Source of the DNA: Microbacteriaceae bacterium
Lineage (GTDB): Bacteria > Actinomycetota > Actinomycetes > Actinomycetales > Microbacteriaceae
Length of the DNA: 64,000 bases
NCBI GenBank assembly: GCA_027491295.1
Contig: JAIXWK010000003.1
Span: 372,001 to 436,000, forward strand
Direction of reading: 5' to 3'
The notes under the pieces are model-generated. The model was not told where the DNA came from and made no database searches. It saw nothing but the letters and a program-made list of their open reading frames with translations. Below are positions 1 to 8,857 of this stretch, one piece after another (positions within the stretch are counted from its first letter, which is position 1; each line of letters begins with the position of its first letter). Position numbers and translations under genes: made by a program.

Positions 1-513
1 AGCACCGAGTGGGAAAAGCGAGTGCTTGAGCTGCTCGGAAGTCAGAACTCCCAAAACATAGGACTGATCTTTAGCCATTTCCAAAGAGCGGTGAAGTTCT
101 AGGTTTCCCAAATCATCTTCGAAAATCGATGCGTAGTGACCGGTGCAGACCGCATCAAAGCCAAGCGCTAAGCCCTTTTCCAAAAGTGCTGCAAATTTGA
201 TGCGCTCATTGCATCGCATGCAGGGGTTTGGGGTTCTGCCGGCTTGATACTCGGCAACAAAATCGTCCACCACATCGAGCTTGAACCGCTCTGAGAAATC
301 CCAGACGTAAAAATCAATCCCAAGTTTTTTAGCTGCGCGCTGTGCATCCATGGAATCTTCGATGGTGCAGCAGCCTCTGGAGCCGGTTCTAAGCGTGCCC
401 GGCATACGCGAGAGCGCTAGGTGAACACCAACAACTTCGTGCCCTAATTCGACAGCGCGGGCAGCGGCTACGGCGGAGTCAACCCCGCCACTCATTGCCG
501 CTAAAACTCGCAT
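1..513 (-). CDS. mnmA: tRNA-specific 2-thiouridylase MnmA, 5' part only
   Basis: This reading frame is open to the left edge and so is missing from the ORF track. Translating the minus strand from the ATG at 513 gives about 171 residues starting [20 protein letters not shown], which holds the PP-loop ATP pyrophosphatase motif [22 protein letters not shown] stretch typical of actinobacterial MnmA follows, then [12 protein letters not shown] with the first catalytic cysteine, and GHYA. The enzyme thiolates U34 of Lys, Glu and Gln tRNAs using sulfur relayed from a cysteine desulfurase. That partner lies 26 nt upstream in the same direction. The second catalytic cysteine and the C-terminal domain are outside the window. 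Confidence 0.93.
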   Translation of the reverse strand, partial: MRVLAAMSGGVDSAVAAARAVELGHEVVGVHLALSRMPGTLRTGSRGCCTIEDSMDAQRAAKKLGIDFYVWDFSERFKLDVVDDFVAEYQAGRTPNPCMRCNERIKFAALLEKGLALGFDAVCTGHYASIFEDDLGNLELHRSLEMAKDQSYVLGVLTSEQLKHSLFPLGA

Positions 514-539
514 TAGACAAGTCTAAATTGTCAAAGCCG

Positions 540-1703
540 CTAGCGGTTGAGTCCAGCCTTAAGTGCTGTGGCATAAACCTCGGCAACTAGGGATGTGAAT
601 TGGTCGATATCTGAAGGTTTCGTGCTGTGGCCAAGGGTTATTCGAACAACGGAAGAAGACTCTGCCTCTGAATATCCCATTGCCAAAAGCACATGCGATG
701 CCCCTAGCACGCCTGCCTGGCAAGCACTACCCGCTGAAACACTAATTCCGTGTTGATCAAAAAGAAACAGCATCGAATCGCTTTGCACCCCGGGGAGCAC
801 AAAGCTTGAGGTGTGGCCAATGCGTGGACCGGAGATTGTCTTTTGCGCCTGCGGAATGGCCGCAAGCAGGCTCGCCTCAAGCGAGTCCCTAAGTTCTTCT
901 AGCCTGGCCTCTCGCTCAGCCATATCTGCAACGGCTAGTCCTGCAGCAACCGCCAAGCTGAGTGCGTGGGGATAATTCATGGTTCCAGAGCGCAATCCAC
1001 GCTCCTGACCGCCACCGTGAATGATGGAGATCGGCTTCTGGTCTCTTGCAACCAACAATGCTCCGACTCCGATTGGTGCACCAAGTTTGTGCCCAGAGAT
1101 AGACATGGCAGCAAGGCCAGAGTCCCGGAAAGAAATTTCGGTGTGCCCAAAAGCCGCAACCGCATCGGAGTGAACAGGCACACCCTGGGCCTTGGCAAGT
1201 TCTGCAATAGCTGGGATGTCCCAAATGGCACCGGTTTCGTTATTCACCCACATCAGTGATACCAGAGCGATCTCGTCTCCGTATTTTGCTAGCCACTCTC
1301 TATAGACAGACATGTCCGGCTGACCATCCTTGGCAACAGGTAGCCACAGCGGCAGGGCACCCTCGTGCTTCTCTAGCCACTCGATCGGATCAATAACTGC
1401 GTGGTGCTCGGTAAGAGCCGAGATTATGTATTTGCGAGGCCGATCTAGCTGTCGCTGCCAGTAGATGCCCTTGATCGCGTGGTTATTTGATTCAGTGCCA
1501 CCGGAGGTGAAAATCACCTCGGACTTATCGCAGAGGGCTGCCTTTGCCAATAGCTCACGAGCCTGCTCCAAAAGCTCCCTGGTTTCCCGACCGTGAGCGT
1601 GAACCGAAGAGGGGTTTCCCAGGTGCGCTAAAGCCTCAAGATAAGCTTCCAGCGCCTTTGGCCGCACCGGTGTGGTGGAGGCGTGGTCGAGAAAGACCGA
1701 CAT
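540..1703 (-). CDS. Cysteine desulfurase, NifS/IscS family
   Basis: 387 residues, full length for a class V PLP aminotransferase-fold cysteine desulfurase. The start MSVFLDHASTTPVRPKAL is the family N-terminus. SGHKLGAPIGVGAL carries the PLP-binding lysine, GGGQERGLRSGTMN is conserved, and SAGSACQAG carries the sulfur-accepting cysteine. It converts cysteine to alanine and passes the persulfide to acceptors. Its position directly before mnmA makes the tRNA thiouridylase the obvious acceptor, though it may also serve Fe-S assembly. No good Shine-Dalgarno precedes the ATG, and a TAGGCT hexamer 6 nt upstream suggests a leaderless transcript. Confidence 0.93.
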   Translation of the reverse strand: MSVFLDHASTTPVRPKALEAYLEALAHLGNPSSVHAHGRETRELLEQARELLAKAALCDKSEVIFTSGGTESNNHAIKGIYWQRQLDRPRKYIISALTEHHAVIDPIEWLEKHEGALPLWLPVAKDGQPDMSVYREWLAKYGDEIALVSLMWVNNETGAIWDIPAIAELAKAQGVPVHSDAVAAFGHTEISFRDSGLAAMSISGHKLGAPIGVGALLVARDQKPISIIHGGGQERGLRSGTMNYPHALSLAVAAGLAVADMAEREARLEELRDSLEASLLAAIPQAQKTISGPRIGHTSSFVLPGVQSDSMLFLFDQHGISVSAGSACQAGVLGASHVLLAMGYSEAESSSVVRITLGHSTKPSDIDQFTSLVAEVYATALKAGLNR

Positions 1704-1709
1704 GGCTCA

Positions 1710-1715
1710 AGCCTA
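1710..1715 (-). promoter_or_regulatory. Candidate leaderless -10 box for the cysteine desulfurase
   Basis: Minus strand reads TAGGCT, then six bases, then ATG. This matches the actinobacterial TANNNT -10 placed for transcription starting at the start codon. I see no convincing -35. Confidence 0.35.
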
Positions 1716-1763
1716 ATTGCCCAAGGGGAGAATCTTTCGGTTGCTAGTGTGGAACTGATTGAG

Positions 1764-3818
1764 ATGATGGATTCGCAAACCGAGAAATTGACCGAACCGC
1801 TTGGCATGTCCCTGTTGGATGGCGGCGGGGTTTTCTCAACCTGGTCAGAGACTGCAACCAACATCGAGCTGCACATTTTGGAGCACGAAGATGCTTCCGT
1901 CTCCCAACATGTATTGCCGCTTGAGCAAAGCGATGGCGGAATCTGGTCGGTCGGCGATGATCGCCTGCAAAACGGCATCAAATACGTGCTTCGGGCAAAT
2001 GGCCCGGAGGGGCCAAGGCATGCATTTCAACCTGATCGCAATTTGCTTGACCCGTATGCCAAAGGCGTGGTTCGCGAATCCCCCAAGGACTACCACTGTG
2101 TTGCGGTTGATCGCGGATTTGACTGGGAGTCGGTTGCAAAGCCAGGCACTGCGATTTCAGAGTCTGTGATTTACGAGGCCCATGTTCGAGGAATGACCAG
2201 AATCAATCCGGCAATTCCGGAGGAGATTCGAGGTTCTTACGCAGCCCTTGGGCATCCCGCCACCATCGAGCACCTAACCAATCTGGGCATCACCGCCATT
2301 GAGCTACTGCCAATCCAAAGCTTTATCTCAGAACCAAGGCTGGTAAACCTGGGTCTTACCAATTACTGGGGCTACAACACCATCAACTACTTCTCCCCTC
2401 ACCTCAGATACGGCTCGGAGGCAGCTCGTGCCCAGGGTCCAGAAAGCACTCTGCGGGAACTAAAGACTGCTATTCGAGAGCTGCATCGAGCAGGCATTGA
2501 AGTGATTATGGATGTGGTTTACAACCACACCGCAGAGGGCGGTTTCAAGGGCCTTACCTATTCTTACCGCGGCCTAGACAACTCGAGCTACTACCGCCAG
2601 GACGACGAAGGCAACTATCACGACACCACCGGCTGCGGTAACAGCTTGAACTTTGCAAACCCGATGGTGCAAAAACTCACCTTGGATTCGCTGCGCTACT
2701 GGACCGAAGAGCTTCAGATTGATGGCTATCGCTTTGACCTAGCTGCGACCCTGGCACGTGATGAGCACAACCACTTCGACAAAGAGCATCCACTTTTGAA
2801 GGCGATGAAGTCAGATCCGGTCATCTCCCAGGCCAAGTTGATTGTTGAGCCGTGGGATGTTGGCATGGGTGGCTGGCAAACCGGTAACTTCCCACCGGGA
2901 TTTCCAGAGTGGAATGACAGATTCCGCGACTCGGTTCGAAGGTTCTGGCTGGCCGATGTCTCGCAGGCTCGCGATAGCGGCAATCACTCAAATGGAGTCC
3001 AGGAGCTGGCTGCTCGTATTGCCGGTTCCCAAGATTTGATGAACGAACGCGAAGGTCCCACTGCCGGCGTGAACTTCATCACCGCTCACGATGGCTTTAC
3101 GCTTTGGGATTTGGTTTCCTATGGCGTCAAGCACAACTCCGCCAATGGCGAGGGTAGTCGCGACGGTGCAAACAACAACATCTCTTTCAACCACGGTTAC
3201 GAGGGTGAAACCGCAAACCCATCAATTAGCTATGCCCGCCGCAAGGCCGCGAGAAACCTGATTGGAACGCTTCTGCTATCAGCTGGCGTTCCGATGATTA
3301 CCGCTGGAGATGAGCGACTAAAGACTCAGGGCGGTAACAACAACTCTTACTGCCAAGACAATGCAATCACCTGGCAACACTGGGATCCAACTAGCCACCA
3401 GTTGGATTTTGAACAGACCGTTTCACACCTGATTTCGCTTAGAAAGCAGTATCCGGCGCTTAGGCCCAGGAATTTCACCAAGATAGATCAGCCGACAGCT
3501 GAGCATGATCAAATGCTTTGGTTCTCGGTGCGAGGCGATGAGATGACCATCGATGATTGGCACAACTCGGAACGCAGAACCTTGCAGCGCCTTGCCTACC
3601 ACCTCATGGATGACGGCTCAAAGCAGGGTATTCACCTGGTCATAAATGGCACTGAAGCGGTCAAGAATGTGACCTTGCCCAAGGCCAAAGACATTGGGGA
3701 ATACGAACTTTTATGGGACAGCGCTCAAGAACTCCCGCCCAAGGGCAGCCTCATTTTGCAGCCCGGGGCAATGCTTCGAATGGTGGAAACCAGCATGCAG
3801 CTTTTTATCGTTCGCTAA
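1764..3818 (+). CDS. glgX: Glycogen debranching enzyme GlgX
   Basis: GH13 isoamylase-type enzyme that hydrolyses alpha-1,6 branches of glycogen. The track opens at a GTG at 1683, inside the divergent desulfurase gene. Homology begins at LTEPLGMSLLDGGG, so I choose the tandem ATGs at 1764/1767, giving about 684 residues. An N-terminal CBM48-like domain precedes the barrel. The four GH13 regions are visible: DVVYNHT near residue 250, YRFDLAATL with the nucleophile Asp near 323, VEPWD with the acid Glu near 360, and TAHDG near 440. It is first in a glgX-glgE-glgB run, separated from glgE by 52 nt. The exact start is the main uncertainty. Confidence 0.93.
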   Translation: MMDSQTEKLTEPLGMSLLDGGGVFSTWSETATNIELHILEHEDASVSQHVLPLEQSDGGIWSVGDDRLQNGIKYVLRANGPEGPRHAFQPDRNLLDPYAKGVVRESPKDYHCVAVDRGFDWESVAKPGTAISESVIYEAHVRGMTRINPAIPEEIRGSYAALGHPATIEHLTNLGITAIELLPIQSFISEPRLVNLGLTNYWGYNTINYFSPHLRYGSEAARAQGPESTLRELKTAIRELHRAGIEVIMDVVYNHTAEGGFKGLTYSYRGLDNSSYYRQDDEGNYHDTTGCGNSLNFANPMVQKLTLDSLRYWTEELQIDGYRFDLAATLARDEHNHFDKEHPLLKAMKSDPVISQAKLIVEPWDVGMGGWQTGNFPPGFPEWNDRFRDSVRRFWLADVSQARDSGNHSNGVQELAARIAGSQDLMNEREGPTAGVNFITAHDGFTLWDLVSYGVKHNSANGEGSRDGANNNISFNHGYEGETANPSISYARRKAARNLIGTLLLSAGVPMITAGDERLKTQGGNNNSYCQDNAITWQHWDPTSHQLDFEQTVSHLISLRKQYPALRPRNFTKIDQPTAEHDQMLWFSVRGDEMTIDDWHNSERRTLQRLAYHLMDDGSKQGIHLVINGTEAVKNVTLPKAKDIGEYELLWDSAQELPPKGSLILQPGAMLRMVETSMQLFIVR

Positions 3819-3858
3819 CCAATTGCGTGGTTTACAACCCACTTGGACACAAAATCAC

Positions 3859-3864
3859 TAAATT
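3859..3864 (+). promoter_or_regulatory. Candidate leaderless -10 box for glgE
   Basis: TAAATT lies six bases before the GTG start of glgE, and no Shine-Dalgarno is visible. The spacing fits a leaderless actinobacterial promoter. A TTGACA at 3863-3868 overlaps it, but any matching -10 would lie inside the gene. Confidence 0.3.
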
Positions 3865-3870
3865 GACAAC

Positions 3871-5853
3871 GTGGGTAAAGAAAATAAAGTCATTGGACGC
3901 ATTCCAATCAGCAAGGTTTGGCCTGAGGTTGATGGCGGAGACTTTCCCGCCAAGGCCTTCGATGGTGAGGTAATCACCTTTGGAGCAACCTCATTCCGTG
4001 AGGGTCACGACCTGATCGCTGTTGAACTACTACTCACCTCTCCAAAGGGCGAAAGCCAAAGAATTCGTCTGCAAGAAGGTCGTTTGGGCCTTGATGAATG
4101 GACCACCCAGATTCTGCTCGACCAAATCGGCACCTGGAGCTTCCAGATCAGCGCGTGGGACGATGAGTACCACACCTGGCTGCACAACGCCGAGGTAAAG
4201 CTCGCGGCCTCGATCGACGAAGAGCTAATGATGCTGGAGGGGCAGAAGCTCCTAAATAGGCTGGCCGAGAGCGCTAAGGGCAAAGACAAAAAAGCCTTGG
4301 CAGATATTGCAACAAAACTTGTGACTTCAGGAACAACTCCGAGTGAGCGACTAAGCGCCGCTCTTGCATCTGGAATGTCAGAAATTGCCGATCGCAATCC
4401 ACTCCGTAATCTTGAGACGCTGAGCGATTCAAGGTCCGTGCTTTGCGAGCGCCGTCTTGCAGGATCTGGTGCCTGGTATGAGTTCTTCCCAAGATCTGAA
4501 GGTGCCACTAGAAACAAGGACGGTGTGGTTGTCAGCGGCAACTTCAAGTCTGCTCAGAAGAGTCTTGCCCGAGTAAGTCAAATGGGCTTCGAGGTGCTGT
4601 ATCTACCTCCTATTCACCCAATTGGCAGCTCACACCGCAAAGGTCCCAACAACACACTGACTGCCGGACCCAATGACCCTGGCTCTCCGTGGGCTATTGG
4701 TAACAGCGCAGGTGGTCACGACACCATTCACCCAGAATTGGGCACCGAGTCAGACTTCAAGTCTTTTGTGAAAGCCGCTAGCAAGCTAAACATCGAGATT
4801 GCCATGGACCTTGCCCTGCAGGCCTCTCCCGATCACCCCTGGGTCAAGACCGATCCGCAATGGTTCACCCAACGCGCCGATGGTTCGATCGCCTATGCCG
4901 AGAACCCACCAAAGAAGTACCAGGACATCTACCCGGTGAACTTTGACAATGACCCACAGGGCATCTTTGACGAGGCACTTCGGATTGTGAACAAGTGGGT
5001 GTCGTTTGGAATCAAGATCTTCCGTGTCGACAACCCTCACACCAAGCCGGTTGACTTCTGGCAACGTCTGATTGCAGAGGTGAACAGTAAAAACCCAGAG
5101 GTCATCTTCCTGGCCGAAGCATTTACGCGACCAGCGATGATGCATGCGCTTGGTAAAGCCGGTTTTCAGCAGTCCTACTGCTATTTCCCTTGGCGTAACC
5201 GCAAAGACGAATTGGTTGAGTACCTAAACGAACTTGCTCACCAAAGTGCCGATTTCTTTAGGCCTGCGCTTTGGGTAAACACCCCTGACATCCTCACCAG
5301 CTATCTGCAATTTGGTGGGAAGCCTGCATTCAAGATTCGAGCCACCATTGCCGCCACCGCAGGAGCTATCTGGGGCATGTATTCCGGCTTCGAGCTCTAT
5401 GAGTCGGTTGCCCGCCCTGGCGCGGAAGAGAACATCGACAGCGAGAAATATGAACTCAAGGTTCGCGACTGGGCAACAGCTCTGAAGTCGCAAGACACTT
5501 TGATTCCAAGAGTGAGTCTTTTGAACAAGATCCGCAAGGAGAACCCGGCCTTGCAGCAGCTTCGAAACCTGGTGACTCACTACAGCGATGACCAAGAGGT
5601 TTTGGTCTACTCAAAGCACATTGCTGCCGAGCACAATGGCGGTAAGGCCAACACTGTGCTGGTAGTTGTGAACACCGACCCGCACTCGGTTCGCGAGACC
5701 ACCGTGCACCTAAACCTTGAAGCCCTGGGTGTAAAGAGCGGACTCAAAGTTACGGACTTGATTACCGGCCAGAAGTTTGTCTGGGGCGAGCACAATTACG
5801 TGCGCCTAGACTCCTTCACAGAGCCAGCCCACATCCTGAGAGTTGAAGCATGA
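3871..5853 (+). CDS. glgE: Alpha-1,4-glucan:maltose-1-phosphate maltosyltransferase GlgE
   Basis: 660 residues, normal for GlgE. It extends alpha-1,4-glucans with maltosyl units from maltose-1-phosphate, a GH13_3 reaction characteristic of actinobacteria. The N-terminus RIPISKVWPEVDGGDFPAKA is typical, and a helical insert follows. The motif IFRVDNPHTKPVDFW holds the nucleophile Asp near residue 385, and FLAEAFTRPAMM holds the acid/base Glu near 415. Both match the Streptomyces enzyme's residues with a small offset. The GTG start at 3871 lies only about 8 residues before the first conserved block. glgB overlaps the stop by 4 nt (ATGA), implying translational coupling. No treS or maltokinase gene sits beside it. 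Confidence 0.95.
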   Translation: MGKENKVIGRIPISKVWPEVDGGDFPAKAFDGEVITFGATSFREGHDLIAVELLLTSPKGESQRIRLQEGRLGLDEWTTQILLDQIGTWSFQISAWDDEYHTWLHNAEVKLAASIDEELMMLEGQKLLNRLAESAKGKDKKALADIATKLVTSGTTPSERLSAALASGMSEIADRNPLRNLETLSDSRSVLCERRLAGSGAWYEFFPRSEGATRNKDGVVVSGNFKSAQKSLARVSQMGFEVLYLPPIHPIGSSHRKGPNNTLTAGPNDPGSPWAIGNSAGGHDTIHPELGTESDFKSFVKAASKLNIEIAMDLALQASPDHPWVKTDPQWFTQRADGSIAYAENPPKKYQDIYPVNFDNDPQGIFDEALRIVNKWVSFGIKIFRVDNPHTKPVDFWQRLIAEVNSKNPEVIFLAEAFTRPAMMHALGKAGFQQSYCYFPWRNRKDELVEYLNELAHQSADFFRPALWVNTPDILTSYLQFGGKPAFKIRATIAATAGAIWGMYSGFELYESVARPGAEENIDSEKYELKVRDWATALKSQDTLIPRVSLLNKIRKENPALQQLRNLVTHYSDDQEVLVYSKHIAAEHNGGKANTVLVVVNTDPHSVRETTVHLNLEALGVKSGLKVTDLITGQKFVWGEHNYVRLDSFTEPAHILRVEA

Positions 5854-8009
5854 ATCCAGAAGCCGAAGGGCTGCAGCTCTTAGCCGAATCTAGGCATCAC
5901 AGCCCGCATTCGATTCTGGGTCTGCACCAAGACGGCAAGGACTGGGTAATTAGAACTCTTCGTCCATTCGCAAAAAGTGTTACCGCCAAGGGCAAAAAGG
6001 ACAGCTTTGAACTAACCCATCGCTTTGGTGGGGTTTGGGAATATCAGGGCAAAGGCAAGCTCCCTGGTGACTACCGGTTGGTTGCGACTTACGCCTCTGC
6101 TCCGGATTGGGTTAGCGACGACCCTTATCGCTACCTGCCAATGATTGGTGATTTAGATCTACACCTAATTGGTGAGGGCAGACACGAGCAGCTCTGGCAA
6201 GCCCTCGGTGCACACTTTATTGAGCAGAAAGACACCCTGGGCGACACCTCGGGTGTGAGCTTTAAGGTTTGGGCTCCAAATGCTCAGGCGGTGCGCGTGG
6301 TTGGCGATTTCAACTCCTGGGATGGCACCAGCTACCCGATGCGTTCGATGGGCGGCACCGGTATTTGGGAGCTGTTTATCCCCGGGGTCAAACCAGGAGC
6401 GATGTATAAGTTTCAGATTCTCACCAAGGCTGGCAACTGGATCAGCAAGATTGACCCAATGGCTAGGCGCACCGAGGTGCCACCGGCAACCTCCTCAGTG
6501 GTAGATGTCAGTGACTACAAATGGCGCGATCAAGACTGGATGAACCAGCGCGCTCGCACCGATGCGCTGAAGTCTCCGATGACAATTTACGAACTGCACC
6601 TGGGATCTTGGCGCGGGCCGAAGAACTACCGTGATCTAGCACCAGAGCTCATTGGTCACGTGAAATACCTAGGTTTTACCCACGTTGAGTTCATGCCGTT
6701 AGCTGAACACCCATTTGGTGGCAGCTGGGGTTACCAGGTAACCGGCTATTACGCTCCAACCTCACGCTTTGGCACCCCCGATGACCTCAGGTTCCTAATC
6801 GATGAGCTTCACAACGCCGGCATCGGCGTGATTCTGGACTGGGTGCCGGCTCACTTCCCTAAGGATGAGTGGGCCCTTGCGAAGTATGACGGCGAGGCAA
6901 TTTACGAAGATGCTGACCCGCGTCGCGGTGATCACCCGGATTGGGGCACGCACGTTTTCAACTTTGGTCGCACCGAGGTTAGAAACTTCCTAGTTGCCAA
7001 CGCCAGCTACTGGCTTGAGGAATTCCACATCGACGCGCTGCGCGTCGATGCGGTGGCCTCAATGCTTTATTTGGATTACAGCCGCGAGGATGGCGAGTGG
7101 CTACCGAATATTCACGGCGGTCGCGAGAACCTTGACGCCATTAAGTTCCTGCAGGAAACCAATGCGACGGCGTATCGACGCAACCCAGGAATCATCATGA
7201 TCGCCGAGGAATCAACAGCATTCCAGGGCGTTTCCGCCCCCACCGACTTTGGCGGTTTGGGCTTTGGGTTCAAGTGGAATATGGGCTGGATGCATGACTC
7301 GCTGGAATACATCCAGCGCGACCCAGCCTGGCGAAAGTATCACCACGGTGAAATCACTTTCTCGATGCTCTATGCCTATGACGAGAAGTTTGTGCTTCCA
7401 ATCAGCCACGACGAGGTTGTCCACGGTAAGGGATCGCTTTTGGCCAAGATGCCGGGTGATCACTGGCAGAAGCTGGCAAACATGCGCGCGTATCTTGCGT
7501 TCATGTGGACTCACCCGGGCAAAAAACTGCTGTTTATGGGTCAGGAATTTGCCCAGCCAAGCGAGTGGAGCGAGTCGCGGGATTTGGATTGGTGGTTACT
7601 AGATCACCACCCACATCGGGGCATGCAGCAGCTGGTGAGCGATATGAACAAGCTCTATGTCGAAAACCCAAGTCTTTGGGAACTAGACCACGACCACGCT
7701 GGCTTCCAGTGGATAGATGGCGGCAATGCAGATCAAAACATTCTGAGCTTTTTGCGCTTTGATGCTGCCGGTAACCCAATTGCAGTGGTGGTGAACTTTG
7801 CCGGTCACCCGTATCACAACTTCAGACTCGGCCTTCCAAAGCCTGGCACCTGGAAAGAGATTATGAACACCGATGCCGAAGTTTACGGCGGCAGCGGTGT
7901 TGGTAACTTCGGTGGTGTGCAGACCCAGGAGCACCAAAGTCACGGACGACCATACTCAGCTGAGATCACCGTCCCACCACTGGGTTCGGTTTGGCTAAAG
8001 CTGTCCTAG
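5850..8009 (+). CDS. glgB: 1,4-alpha-glucan branching enzyme GlgB
   Basis: 719 residues, full length. It forms alpha-1,6 branches in the glucan made by GlgE. An N-terminal CBM48 pair precedes the catalytic barrel. GH13 motifs are present: DWVPAHFPKDEWALAKYDG, ALRVDAVASMLYLDYSR with nucleophile Asp near residue 399, AEESTAF with Glu near 452, and SHDEVVHGKGSL near 518. The ATG overlaps the glgE stop. The TAG stop shares the tetranucleotide CTAG at 8006-8009 with the opposite-strand stop of the ybbN-like gene, leaving no room for a terminator. Confidence 0.96.
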   Translation: MNPEAEGLQLLAESRHHSPHSILGLHQDGKDWVIRTLRPFAKSVTAKGKKDSFELTHRFGGVWEYQGKGKLPGDYRLVATYASAPDWVSDDPYRYLPMIGDLDLHLIGEGRHEQLWQALGAHFIEQKDTLGDTSGVSFKVWAPNAQAVRVVGDFNSWDGTSYPMRSMGGTGIWELFIPGVKPGAMYKFQILTKAGNWISKIDPMARRTEVPPATSSVVDVSDYKWRDQDWMNQRARTDALKSPMTIYELHLGSWRGPKNYRDLAPELIGHVKYLGFTHVEFMPLAEHPFGGSWGYQVTGYYAPTSRFGTPDDLRFLIDELHNAGIGVILDWVPAHFPKDEWALAKYDGEAIYEDADPRRGDHPDWGTHVFNFGRTEVRNFLVANASYWLEEFHIDALRVDAVASMLYLDYSREDGEWLPNIHGGRENLDAIKFLQETNATAYRRNPGIIMIAEESTAFQGVSAPTDFGGLGFGFKWNMGWMHDSLEYIQRDPAWRKYHHGEITFSMLYAYDEKFVLPISHDEVVHGKGSLLAKMPGDHWQKLANMRAYLAFMWTHPGKKLLFMGQEFAQPSEWSESRDLDWWLLDHHPHRGMQQLVSDMNKLYVENPSLWELDHDHAGFQWIDGGNADQNILSFLRFDAAGNPIAVVVNFAGHPYHNFRLGLPKPGTWKEIMNTDAEVYGGSGVGNFGGVQTQEHQSHGRPYSAEITVPPLGSVWLKLS

Positions 8010-8857
8010 AACATCAGCGAGGCAAGTTTGCGTCTTGCCGCCAATACTGCATCGTGAGAATCACCGGTCACGATGAATAGGTCGAGTAAGCGCTGCCTAA
8101 TAAGATCGCGCAGCTCAAAATCGGTTGCAAAGCGGGCTAACAAAAGATCAAATGCCGCAGCAGCTTCACCGGTGATCAATACCTGGTCAGCCTCAGCGAA
8201 TAACTTGTCTAGCTCAGTCTCTGTAACTGGATTTTGGAGCCTGTGTAGCAACTGGACTTGAGCTAAGCCGGCTTTGATCTCCTGATCGCTTGGATATTCG
8301 ACCACCAACTTTTCGAACTTCGCCAGTGCGTCAACCAAATCACCGCGCTGAATGGCGTCGACGGCGGCTTGGTGGTCCGGATTGAGCTTTCTTTCGGGTG
8401 CCGCGGCGACCTCGGAGACAGTTACGGTTCCGGTGAGGTTAGATTGGGCAGCCAGCTGCAATACCTGTCCCAGCACCTGAACCAATTGCTCTTGGGTGAC
8501 AACACCCTTGAAGAGTGGCGTTGGCGCACCCGCCAGGATTGCTGCCATGGCTGGAGCCTCAGTGACACCAATGGCCTGGGCAAGTTGCGGTGAAGTCCTA
8601 AGGTCCACTTGAATACCGGCAAAGCGACCCTTGGCGGCAGCAATAATCTGCTCCACAAGACCGCTAACGGCATTTGAGGCCTCAGATCCGTCAACGATAA
8701 GCATTAGGACTGGAACGCTCTCAGAGAGCTGCAGGTAGCGTCTGAGGACTTGTTCGTCGGCAGGAATTAGCCAGCCAGACACCACATTGCCGCTGCTCTG
8801 CGCTGGATTTTGGTTTGCCAGCTTCGATAGGTCGAAAGCCCCAGAAAAATTACTCAT
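8006..8857 (-). CDS. YbbN-like co-chaperone: thioredoxin-fold plus TPR-like helices
   Basis: 283 residues. The first 120 or so fit a thioredoxin-like fold: a strand PVLMLIVDGSEAS, a helix, then VTEAPAMAAILAGAPTPLFKG with the cis-Pro region. The usual CxxC is absent, as in actinobacterial YbbN relatives. The rest is helical (AVDAIQRGDLVDALAKFEKLVVEYP, QEIKAGLAQVQLLHRL) and looks like the TPR-like repeats of CnoX/YbbN. The family protects substrates for DnaK/GroEL, so a holdase role is inferred. The start overlaps the stop of the upstream 573-residue gene by 4 nt (ATGA), so the two are probably cotranslated. Confidence 0.75.
   Translation of the reverse strand: MSNFSGAFDLSKLANQNPAQSSGNVVSGWLIPADEQVLRRYLQLSESVPVLMLIVDGSEASNAVSGLVEQIIAAAKGRFAGIQVDLRTSPQLAQAIGVTEAPAMAAILAGAPTPLFKGVVTQEQLVQVLGQVLQLAAQSNLTGTVTVSEVAAAPERKLNPDHQAAVDAIQRGDLVDALAKFEKLVVEYPSDQEIKAGLAQVQLLHRLQNPVTETELDKLFAEADQVLITGEAAAAFDLLLARFATDFELRDLIRQRLLDLFIVTGDSHDAVLAARRKLASLMF

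Noticed and set aside
3863-3868. Perfect TTGACA at the glgE start
   Set aside because: A -10 at normal distance would be inside glgE and none is visible there.
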